Origin: Anaerolineaceae bacterium
GTDB taxonomy: Bacteria > Chloroflexota > Anaerolineae > Anaerolineales > Anaerolineaceae
Assembly: GCA_003448875.1 (NCBI GenBank)
Contig: DLXG01000046.1
Span: 1-6,872 of the forward strand
Direction: 5' to 3'
DNA length: 6,872 nt
Below are positions 1-5,277 of this stretch, in pieces. Positions within the stretch are counted from its first letter, which is position 1; each line of letters starts with the position of its first letter. The notes beneath the pieces were generated by a model, which worked only from the letters and a program-made list of their open reading frames with translations, ran no database searches and was not told the DNA's origin. The position numbers and the translations under genes were made by a program.

Positions 1-4
1 CTAT

Positions 5-1054
5 ATGAGGAAACGAGAAAATTATCAAATGCTTGATCCTGAAATCATGCTGCTTAATAAGGTTGACGAACAACTTCTCCAGCGCGGTTTTTTGCTCCCG
101 AGAGTATGGACGGTTAACTTTCTTGTCGCCTTCAAATCCAAGCCTCTGATGATTCTGATTGGCCCACGCGAAGCCGAAAAAGAAGCGCTGGTCGAAAGTT
201 ATTGCCAAGTTATAACAGGCGGCGGTTCGAATCAATATCAACCGATGGTGGGACATCCCTGGTGGGCATCCCAAACCGCAGACGTCGCCATGTTTACACA
301 AACTCAATCCCGGTTCAATACCCTCAAACTAGAAATGATGATCGAAGAAGCCGGGTTGCCAGGAAATCGGGACCGGTTCTATATTGCCAATATCAAGAGG
401 ATCAGCCCTGGTGAACTACAGGAGTATTTCTCGGAAACAGCCTTTCAACTTCGCCATGGTGAGTTGATGCGCTTGCCCACCTCCCATTTCTCAAATCCAA
501 TTCCATTTCCGCCCAACCTCGCCATCATTGGCACAATGGACACGCTCACGTTCCCCTGGTCGGATGCGGATCTGCTCTCGCAAACAACCGTCATTGACTG
601 TGCACCAACGAAGTTACCCGGTTATCCATTGGTTGGCAATGCGAGTCCGCATCCATTGGAAGAGAAACGTTTGATCCAATTCTATATTCGAGATCCACAA
701 CGAGCTTTTCGGAAGTTAATGTTAATCCTACGCAGGATACCCTCAGCCTTGTTTCCCTTACTTCAAACACAAAAAATTCTGCAGAAAGTTGTTGCCAGGA
801 ATTCTAGCAGTATGCTGCTTGAAGGAATCATCTATCTCTCCAATTCATGGTCACAAATGGGTTCTGGCCTCTTCGACGAAAACCCGCAAATGAATCTACA
901 AATCGCAATGGACCTGGCCATCACCCAATCCTTATTACTCCCATATAGCGAAAAAATAGCGAATACGAATAACCTCCGAGACAAACTGCAAAATATCTTG
1001 GACAATCAATATCCCCTTGCGACGAACTTGTTAAGTCAGCTCGCGCCAGCCTAG
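5..1054 (+). CDS. McrB-like AAA protein with degraded ATPase motifs (start may lie upstream)
   Basis: A 349-residue protein whose layout follows the McrB-type AAA fold (the GTPase/ATPase subunit of modification-dependent restriction systems and relatives). A hydrophobic strand leads into a P-loop position at residues 53-60, GPREAEKE, where GxxxxGK[TS] is expected: the Lys is kept but the second Gly and the Ser/Thr are both Glu. The Walker B position (about 125-129, FYIAN) lacks the usual Asp-Glu. A helix with 'EYFSE' follows, and the sensor-1 region at 169-180 (PPNLAIIGTMDT) is well preserved and close to the McrB 'PPNLxIIGTxN' block. The C-terminal part (200-349) is helical with no motif I recognise. 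By family knowledge this would be a nucleotide-hydrolysis-dead AAA protein; that is inference. The reading frame stays open to the left edge, so the true start could be before base 1; no Shine-Dalgarno is visible for the ATG at 5 or the one at 29. No partner nuclease gene is in the window. Confidence 0.72.
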   Translation: MRKRENYQMLDPEIMLLNKVDEQLLQRGFLLPRVWTVNFLVAFKSKPLMILIGPREAEKEALVESYCQVITGGGSNQYQPMVGHPWWASQTADVAMFTQTQSRFNTLKLEMMIEEAGLPGNRDRFYIANIKRISPGELQEYFSETAFQLRHGELMRLPTSHFSNPIPFPPNLAIIGTMDTLTFPWSDADLLSQTTVIDCAPTKLPGYPLVGNASPHPLEEKRLIQFYIRDPQRAFRKLMLILRRIPSALFPLLQTQKILQKVVARNSSSMLLEGIIYLSNSWSQMGSGLFDENPQMNLQIAMDLAITQSLLLPYSEKIANTNNLRDKLQNILDNQYPLATNLLSQLAPA

Positions 1055-1127
1055 GCATTTATGCTAGCTCAAAGGCACGTGAAACAGCACTTATAGAAAG
1101 TCTCAGCCTTCACTATAGTAGAAGTAC

Positions 1128-1134
1128 AAAGGAG
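1128..1134 (+). promoter_or_regulatory. Ribosome binding site for the His-rich membrane protein
   Basis: AAAGGAG lies seven bases before the ATG at 1142. It is close to the full anti-Shine-Dalgarno complement and is the main support for this start codon. Confidence 0.75.
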
Positions 1135-1141
1135 ACTTTTT

Positions 1142-1423
1142 ATGAACCAAACGAACCCCTCCAATAAGCTTCGAATCCAACCGCTCGTATTGGTCACAGT
1201 CGCTGGATTGCTGGCCGCCTTGGTAGCTATATTCGTCTTCAAAGTATCTGTTGGCCTGGTTATCAATTATGGCTTGATCGGAGCGATGATCTTGAGCCAT
1301 TTCTTGATGCACGCAGGTCATACTGGCCACGGCGACCACCAAGAACAAGCTCCCTTGTCCAAAACGGGCGATCAGTTCAGCCCGGTCCCGGTAGAGAACG
1401 AACACAAGCATGGCTGCCATTGA
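1142..1423 (+). CDS. Small two-helix membrane protein with His-rich tail (DUF2933-like)
   Basis: A 93-residue protein with a short basic N terminus, two predicted membrane helices (about residues 14-33 and 36-55) and a hydrophilic tail. All eight His residues fall in the last 41 residues: H53, H57, H60, H63 and H66 form a regularly spaced run at the end of helix 2 (HFLMHAGHTGHGDH), and the protein ends HKHGCH. This resembles the small DUF2933-type membrane proteins found near metal-resistance genes, in which a 'hydrophobic helix - H - HGHGG' end is typical; the assignment is by pattern only. The likely role is metal (copper or zinc) binding at the membrane surface, inferred from the ligands and from the multicopper oxidase and CopA genes downstream. 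The strong Shine-Dalgarno at 1128-1134 fixes the start. A perfect hairpin follows three bases after the stop codon. Confidence 0.75.
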   Translation: MNQTNPSNKLRIQPLVLVTVAGLLAALVAIFVFKVSVGLVINYGLIGAMILSHFLMHAGHTGHGDHQEQAPLSKTGDQFSPVPVENEHKHGCH

Positions 1424-1425
1424 TA

Positions 1426-1461
1426 GGCAGAATCACTTACGTCTGAGTCCGTGATTCTGCC
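1426..1461 (+). terminator. Perfect 11-bp hairpin, terminator-like without U-tract
   Basis: GGCAGAATCAC (1426-1436) and its exact reverse complement GTGATTCTGCC (1451-1461) flank a 14-base loop. It begins three bases after the stop codon of the His-rich protein gene, the usual place for a terminator or an mRNA-stabilising 3' hairpin. There is no run of T after it (CTTCGC follows), so intrinsic termination is not certain. Confidence 0.6.
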
Positions 1462-1462
1462 C

Positions 1463-1491
1463 TTCGCACGAATACTCCGACCTTCTATACT
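1463..1491 (+). promoter_or_regulatory. Candidate sigma-70-type promoter for the CxC protein gene
   Basis: TTCGCA (1463-1468, 4 of 6 to TTGACA) and TATACT (1486-1491, 5 of 6 to TATAAT) are separated by 17 bases, just after the hairpin at 1426-1461. The expected transcription start, near 1498, would fall at the Shine-Dalgarno of the next gene, giving an unusually short leader; this lowers confidence. Confidence 0.35.
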
Positions 1492-1508
1492 CAAATCGGA
1501 GATATGAA

Positions 1509-1871
1509 ATGAACGCAGGAAAGCAACCAATCCTGGTAGTAAATCAGGCATGTGACTGTACCGTCACCCAGGTGACTGAACAATTCATGTCGGCCGGATA
1601 TGCAGTGGTCCAATCCTTCGATCTGCTTTCTGCGATGGACGCGCGTACCCGATGCATCTGTCAATTGGTCGTCCTCTTGGTCTATGGAAAGGATGGCCCG
1701 CCTGCAACAGTCATTCTGGATGGAAATGATATGTCCACATCCATATTCCTGGAGAACGAACCCGAACGCAGCTTTCGTGCAAAATTTACCACCCTGTTGT
1801 CCCCAATTGCAGTGACACCTGATGCAAACGCTGAAAGCAGCAACGATGAATCGAATGATGTCGAGGCCTAA
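1509..1871 (+). CDS. Small protein of unknown function with two CxC motifs
   Basis: A 120-residue protein with no signal peptide and no membrane helix, so probably cytoplasmic. It carries two Cys pairs, C15-D-C17 and C49-I-C51, in an otherwise Cys-free chain. Predicted strands surround them: PILVV at 7-11, then a helix, then QLVVLLVY at 52-59 directly after the second CxC, followed by a GKDGPPATVILDGND turn-strand segment. The C-terminal 25 residues are acidic and Asn/Ser-rich and look disordered. I do not recognise the family. The two CxC pairs could together form a four-thiolate site for Cu(I) or Zn(II); this is inference from ligand spacing and from the copper genes downstream. The start is supported by GGAGA at 1498-1502, six bases before the ATG. 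An in-frame start further upstream is not needed. The opposite strand also has an open frame here, but it lacks a ribosome binding site. Confidence 0.7.
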   Translation: MNAGKQPILVVNQACDCTVTQVTEQFMSAGYAVVQSFDLLSAMDARTRCICQLVVLLVYGKDGPPATVILDGNDMSTSIFLENEPERSFRAKFTTLLSPIAVTPDANAESSNDESNDVEA

Positions 1872-1965
1872 CATGACATTTGACCATAAATCAGATGACA
1901 TTAGGCATAATTGCCCACTCGCCACAGGCCATTCGGCGCTTCATCTTCTATGTCAATTCGTATAC

Positions 1966-2012
1966 CCTTGGGAAACAAACAAAAAAATTCGATCCCAAGG
2001 AGGAACCATTTG
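1966..2012 (+). promoter_or_regulatory. Inverted repeat overlapping the Shine-Dalgarno, with TTG start of the multicopper oxidase
   Basis: The Shine-Dalgarno AAGGAGG (1997-2003) precedes a TTG at 2010-2012 by six bases and decides the start of the multicopper oxidase. CCTTGGGA (1966-1973) is an exact reverse complement of TCCCAAGG (1993-2000), separated by a 19-base A-rich loop. The 3' arm covers the first four bases (AAGG) of the Shine-Dalgarno. If this hairpin forms in the mRNA it would partly hide the ribosome site, so translation may be controlled here. The pairing is seen in the sequence; the regulation is inferred. Confidence 0.45.
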
Positions 2013-3071
2013 AGAAGACCACTCAGGTTTTTGCCAATTGCCATCGTAGGAGTTTTCCTGTTAGCCGCTTGCGCCCCTAGTTCTAGGACCGCAATGGGAA
2101 CGGGGAACATGATGAATGCTACTGCAACCCCAGGCGCAATGATGGCAGCGCCGGGAAGTTCTCATATGATGCAACCTATCAGCGGCGAGAATGTCCAAGA
2201 AGCGACTGAAACGATTGGCGGACAACCGCTGACTTATCACATGGACGGCGACATCAAGGTTTTCGATTTGACCGCCAAACCAGTTATCTGGCCGATTACC
2301 AAAGATGTTTCAGTCACCGCCTGGACTTACAACGGGACTGTACCCGGGCCAATGATTCGGGTGACCGAAGGCGAAAAAGTTCGCATCATCCTGAAAAACG
2401 AACTCCCTGAGCCAACCACGATCCACTGGCATGGCATTGCGGTGCCGAATGCTATGGATGGAATACCGGATGTTACCCAAAAGCCGATCCAACCGGGGGA
2501 ATCCTTCACCTATGAGTTTCTCGCTAAGCCGGCAGGCACCTACATGTACCACTCGCATTACGAGGGTGACGTTCAGGTTTCGGCAGGATTGTATGCACCG
2601 TTTATCATTGACCCCAAAGAGCCAGAGGCACCCAAACCGGATGTGGATGTCGACCTGATGATCTCCGAGTGGCTGGTGAAGAATGGCAATACCTTTGCCG
2701 CCATGCCCATGGCAGGCATGGAACCGAATTATTTCACCATCAATGGGAAGTCTTTCCCGGAAACAGAAACGATCAACGTCAAAAAGGGGCAACTCGTTCG
2801 TCTACGTCTGACAGGGATTGGGCAGTTCGTTCACCCCATCCACTTGCATGGGGTTCCATTCAAAATTGTGGCAACGGATGGTCACCCGGTCCCCGAAGCA
2901 GCTCAGCTGACCAAAGATACTGTGCTGGTATCACCAGGCGAGCGGTACGACATAGAGTTTGTCGCTACTGAAACCGGCCAATGGATGCTGCATTGTCACA
3001 TTTTGCACCATACCACCAACGACAACGTCGAACCCGGTGGTTTGATGCTGATGATTAACGTTACCGATTAA
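2010..3071 (+). CDS. Two-domain multicopper oxidase, lipoprotein
   Basis: A 353-residue copper oxidase, start TTG chosen because a strong Shine-Dalgarno precedes it and the product then begins with an ideal lipoprotein signal: RR, a hydrophobic core, and lipobox LAAC with C21 as the lipidated Cys. Starts further upstream (1911, 1950) would add about 20-33 residues in front of this signal. Residues 29-54 form a Met-rich tether (seven Met and H52). Cupredoxin domain 1 (about 75-202) has H139-W-H141-G and H181-S-H183. Domain 2 (about 210-353) has H275-P-I-H278-L-H280-G and H328-C329-H330-xxx-H334. These are the four standard copper-ligand blocks of multicopper oxidases, with type-1 copper in domain 2, as in two-domain enzymes that assemble as trimers. 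Another Met cluster (M232, M234, M237) sits between them. The likely role is oxidation of Cu(I), or of a phenolic or metal substrate, outside the membrane. The Cu(I) role is inferred from the Met-rich segments and the nearby copA. The usual axial residue is replaced by N339. Confidence 0.93.
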   Translation: MRRPLRFLPIAIVGVFLLAACAPSSRTAMGTGNMMNATATPGAMMAAPGSSHMMQPISGENVQEATETIGGQPLTYHMDGDIKVFDLTAKPVIWPITKDVSVTAWTYNGTVPGPMIRVTEGEKVRIILKNELPEPTTIHWHGIAVPNAMDGIPDVTQKPIQPGESFTYEFLAKPAGTYMYHSHYEGDVQVSAGLYAPFIIDPKEPEAPKPDVDVDLMISEWLVKNGNTFAAMPMAGMEPNYFTINGKSFPETETINVKKGQLVRLRLTGIGQFVHPIHLHGVPFKIVATDGHPVPEAAQLTKDTVLVSPGERYDIEFVATETGQWMLHCHILHHTTNDNVEPGGLMLMINVTD

Positions 3072-3082
3072 GTGGAGAAAAC

Positions 3083-3475
3083 ATGAAACCGCGCTTTATT
3101 TGGATTGGAATGCTCATCATTGTGGCAGCCCTCCTGGCAGGATGTTCGAGTGTTGCCCAAACGCAAGATAAATCAACCGAACCGGTGAAATTTACCCTCG
3201 AAACTACCCCCGCCCCACCGGTCACCGGGAAAAATGAAATCATCCTGAAGCTGGAAGACCAGGATGGGCAGCCTCTGACCGGGGCGACCGTGGACGTTAG
3301 CGCCGATCACACTGACATGACTGGTATGACGATGAGCGGCCCAGCAACAGAACAAGAAGGTGGCAAGTATGCCATTACCGCAGATTTCAGCATGTCGGGA
3401 ACATGGAAAATTACTGTGTACGTACGAAAAGAAGGACTGGATGTGAAAAAGGATTTTGATTTGAAGATCCCATGA
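3083..3475 (+). CDS. YtkA/FixH-like lipoprotein
   Basis: A 130-residue secreted lipoprotein. Residues 1-21 are a signal peptide ending in LLAGC, with C21 as the lipidated Cys, then a short linker. Residues 35-130 form one Ig-like beta domain of the YtkA-like type: 'EIILKLEDQDGQPLTGATVDV', a Met-rich turn, 'GGKYAITADFSMSGTWKITVYV' and a final strand. H76, M79, M82, M84 and M104 cluster in the two loops that are equivalent in many members and could hold Cu(I). The gene begins 11 bases after the multicopper oxidase stop, with GGAGAA (3074-3079) as the ribosome site, so the two are almost certainly co-transcribed and their products share the outer face of the membrane. A job as a copper-binding partner of the oxidase is inferred, not shown. 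Confidence 0.85.
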   Translation: MKPRFIWIGMLIIVAALLAGCSSVAQTQDKSTEPVKFTLETTPAPPVTGKNEIILKLEDQDGQPLTGATVDVSADHTDMTGMTMSGPATEQEGGKYAITADFSMSGTWKITVYVRKEGLDVKKDFDLKIP

Positions 3476-3493
3476 TCCGGATGCTGTTTTAGG

Positions 3494-3531
3494 TTCTATG
3501 GCGCGTCCGGTATACCGGACGCGCCATAGAA
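3494..3531. repeat. Perfect 38-bp palindrome with no spacer
   Basis: The half-site TTCTATGGCGCGTCCGGTA (3494-3512) is followed at once by its exact reverse complement (3513-3531), with no mismatch over 19 pairs. In RNA it gives a very stable GC-rich hairpin with a minimal loop. No T-run follows on either strand, so it is not a classic intrinsic terminator. It lies between the YtkA-like gene and the DUF2085 gene, only 13 bases before the latter's start codon. No second copy was seen in the window. Confidence 0.9.
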
Positions 3532-3532
3532 T

Positions 3533-3538
3533 GGAGAA
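3533..3538 (+). promoter_or_regulatory. Ribosome binding site abutting the palindrome
   Basis: GGAGAA lies six bases before the ATG at 3545 and begins two bases after the end of the 38-bp palindrome, so folding of the palindrome may affect access to it. Confidence 0.6.
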
Positions 3539-3544
3539 TTTCTG

Positions 3545-4402
3545 ATGAACCCTTCGGTCCAATTATCAACTTACCCTCATAATAAATCCGACCAATTCAT
3601 TCTCTGGTTCAGCCGGCACTGGGTTCTGCTTGTCAGCATATTGATCGGCTTTTACGTTTTAAGCCCCTTTCTTGCACCGGCCCTGATGCAGACCGGTTTG
3701 ACGATTCCGGGAAAGGTTATTTACTGGATCTATTCTTACCTCTGTCACCAACTGCCGGAACGCTCGTATTTCTTGTTTGGCCCCAAAATTTCTTATTCCA
3801 TCGGAGAAATCCAATCGGCCTGGAAAAACACAAACGACATTGCAGTGCTCCGGCAGTTTGTGGGAAATCCGCAGATGGGCTGGAAGGTGGCCTGGTCCGA
3901 CCGGATGGTGTCGATGTTTACCAGTCTTTGGATTTTCGGAATGTTGTGGGGGTTGTTCCGGAAGAAGATCCGTCGATTGCCCTGGTGGGGGCTGGTCCTC
4001 TTTCTTTTGCCCATGGCGATCGATGGCACAACGCATTTCTTCAGTGACCTGGCCGGGTTAGGACAAGGGTTTCGGGATAGCAATGCCTGGTTGGCAGCAT
4101 TGACCAATCATTCCTTCGCGCCATCGTTCTACGCGGGAGATGCCTGGGGCTCCTTCAATGCCTGGGCGCGCCTGATCACCGGTATATTCTTTGGATTGGG
4201 CATCGTTTGGTTCGGTTTCCCCTATATCCATACCGCCGTAATGGATTCGGCTGAGGTTGTAAAATACAAAAGGCAACAACAAAAATTGTTGCAAGAGGGA
4301 AGAGAACATCTCGCAAGAGTTTACACTTCGCAGTTCAATTTACCTGGAAATCCGAATGTAGTGGATGACCGGGAAATGAAAGTGAAAGACCATGAAAGAT
4401 AA
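3545..4402 (+). CDS. DUF2085 family membrane protein
   Basis: A 285-residue integral membrane protein of unknown function, recognised as DUF2085 by C67-H68-Q69-L-P-E-R-S (the conserved Cys-His of the family), the block GNPQMGWKVAWSDRMV at 107-122, and the later D160-G-T-T-H164 segment. Predicted membrane helices lie at about 25-45, 55-66, 121-137, 147-160 and 208-229. The conserved C67, H68, D119, D160 and H164 sit at or in the membrane and could bind a metal; that is inference. Residues 234-285 form a charged, Lys/Gln/Glu-rich cytoplasmic tail likely to be helical. The gene follows the YtkA-like gene after 69 bases holding a perfect palindrome, and its last 11 bases overlap the response regulator gene. 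In the family generally the function is not established. Confidence 0.85.
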   Translation: MNPSVQLSTYPHNKSDQFILWFSRHWVLLVSILIGFYVLSPFLAPALMQTGLTIPGKVIYWIYSYLCHQLPERSYFLFGPKISYSIGEIQSAWKNTNDIAVLRQFVGNPQMGWKVAWSDRMVSMFTSLWIFGMLWGLFRKKIRRLPWWGLVLFLLPMAIDGTTHFFSDLAGLGQGFRDSNAWLAALTNHSFAPSFYAGDAWGSFNAWARLITGIFFGLGIVWFGFPYIHTAVMDSAEVVKYKRQQQKLLQEGREHLARVYTSQFNLPGNPNVVDDREMKVKDHER

Positions 4403-5093
4403 TGAAGAAAAGGAATCGACGATTCGAGTATTACTGGCAGACGATCATGCAGTTGTACGTGCTGGCATACGTCAGTTTTTGGAGCGAGCCGGTGACATTC
4501 AGGTGATCGGCGAAGTCTCCGATGGCGAGCAGGCTATAGAAATGATCGAAAGGATGGCGCCAGACGTAGCCGTCCTCGATATCCAGATGCCGAAAGCTAC
4601 GGGAATTGAAGTTTCGCGCGTGATACGCGCTCACCGTTGGCCGATTGGGGTTCTCATCCTTACATCGTATGATGATGACCCGTACATTTCTGCCGTTTTG
4701 AAGACCGGAGCGAATGGTTATGTCCTCAAAACCGCTTCACCGGATGAAATTATTCATGCGGTCAGAGACGTTTATCAAGGCAAATCCGTTCTAGACGCGG
4801 AGATTCTACCCAAAGTTATGGCGCAGATCGCTAATCCGAATCCAGCACCGTTTTACGAGCCATTGACGGATCGCGAAATCGAAATCCTTTCCCTGGTTGC
4901 CAGGGGATTAACAAACAAGGTAGTCGGCATCAAACTCAAAATCAGCGACCGGACGGTGCAAGGACACATCGCGCGGATCTTTGAAAAACTGCAGGCCGCC
5001 AGCCGCACGGAAGCCGTAATGCGCGGAGTCTCCTTGGGATTAATTCAACTTCCGGAAGAGACACTTGATCACGCTATTACCTTTGAGATTTGA
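4392..5093 (+). CDS. NarL/LuxR-type response regulator
   Basis: A 233-residue two-component transcription regulator. The receiver domain (about 11-130) has the acidic pair D17-D18, phospho-acceptor D63 (VLDIQMP), T91 and K113, so it is complete and should be phosphorylated by a histidine kinase. The LuxR-type helix-turn-helix (about 155-215) has the expected LTDREIEIL start and the recognition helix region DRTVQGHIARIFEKL at 185-199. The gene begins inside the end of the DUF2085 gene (11-base overlap) with only a weak upstream purine stretch, so translation is probably coupled. No histidine kinase is present in the window, and downstream the transcript seems to end at two hairpins before copA. 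Its targets are unknown; control of the neighbouring copper genes is possible but not shown. Confidence 0.93.
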   Translation: MKDNEEKESTIRVLLADDHAVVRAGIRQFLERAGDIQVIGEVSDGEQAIEMIERMAPDVAVLDIQMPKATGIEVSRVIRAHRWPIGVLILTSYDDDPYISAVLKTGANGYVLKTASPDEIIHAVRDVYQGKSVLDAEILPKVMAQIANPNPAPFYEPLTDREIEILSLVARGLTNKVVGIKLKISDRTVQGHIARIFEKLQAASRTEAVMRGVSLGLIQLPEETLDHAITFEI

Positions 5094-5140
5094 TCGATAG
5101 CCTGCCACTTGTGATAGCGAATAATTTCAACAGCCTGCGG

Positions 5141-5165
5141 AATAGGCATAATGGCCTATTTTCTT
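5141..5165 (+). terminator. Intrinsic terminator candidate after the response regulator
   Basis: AATAGGC (5141-5147) pairs exactly with GCCTATT (5154-5160) around a 6-base loop, extendable by two G-U pairs, and is followed by a T-rich stretch (TTCTT). It lies about 50 bases after the stop codon of the response regulator gene. Confidence 0.6.
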
Positions 5166-5166
5166 A

Positions 5167-5194
5167 CGAGGGTATCAGCCTAGCGATACCCTCG
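5167..5194 (+). terminator. Second tandem hairpin, strong stem
   Basis: CGAGGGTATC (5167-5176) pairs exactly with GATACCCTCG (5185-5194) around an 8-base loop, followed by CTGTTT. It is probably the second half of a tandem terminator. As a double-stranded dyad lying just upstream of the copA promoter, it could also be a protein-binding site. Confidence 0.6.
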
Positions 5195-5206
5195 CTGTTT
5201 AACGCT

Positions 5207-5234
5207 GCAAGCCAATCGAGTGGCATGCTATAAT
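5207..5234 (+). promoter_or_regulatory. copA promoter: extended -10 with operator-like dyad
   Basis: TATAAT (5229-5234) is a perfect -10 box, and TG at 5226-5227 makes it an extended -10 (TGCTATAAT). No good -35 is present (CTGCAA at 5205-5210 matches 3 of 6 at an 18-base spacing). The 22 bases just before the -10 (5207-5228, GCAAGCCAATCG then AGTGGCATGC) form a dyad in which 9 of 11 pairs are complementary, centred on TCGA. A weak -35, a strong extended -10 and a dyad in the spacer fit a regulated promoter; the regulator is not identified. The expected transcription start is near 5241. Confidence 0.6.
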
Positions 5235-5262
5235 GATGAGGTAGACATCAACAATGATTTTT

Positions 5263-5271
5263 GGAAAGAGG
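5263..5271 (+). promoter_or_regulatory. Ribosome binding site of copA
   Basis: GGAAAGAGG ends six bases before the ATG at 5278 and supports that start, which places the YHS domain at the very N terminus. Confidence 0.65.
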
Positions 5272-5277
5272 CGATTT

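Noticed and set aside
221..230. GGTTCGAATC, identical to a tRNA T-loop core
   Set aside because: It lies inside the AAA gene (Gly-Ser-Asn codons), and no acceptor stem, D-arm or anticodon arm can be built around it.
1051..1066. Weak imperfect hairpin over the stop codon of the AAA gene
   Set aside because: Only short stems with a bulge and a two-base loop, and no T-run; not convincing as a terminator.
1091..1119. TTATAG / TATAGT as a promoter for the His-rich protein gene
   Set aside because: The -10 is acceptable but the -35 matches only two positions, and the start would nearly abut the ribosome site.
1880..1911. TTGACC and CATAAT as a promoter for the multicopper oxidase
   Set aside because: The spacing of 20 bases is too long for a normal sigma-70 promoter; no better pair was found in 1872-2009.
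1491..1925. 144-residue Cys-rich open frame on the minus strand
   Set aside because: Antisense to the CxC protein, no Shine-Dalgarno, and the plus frame has a good one and a protein-like strand/helix pattern.
1911..2009. N-terminal extension of the multicopper oxidase from ATG 1911 or 1950
   Set aside because: It would put a polar stretch before the lipoprotein signal and ignore the strong Shine-Dalgarno before the TTG at 2010.
5167..5194. GGGTATC-N8-GATACCC as a CsoR operator
   Set aside because: CsoR sites have the reverse arrangement (TACCC ... GGGTA); the stem is better read as a terminator hairpin.
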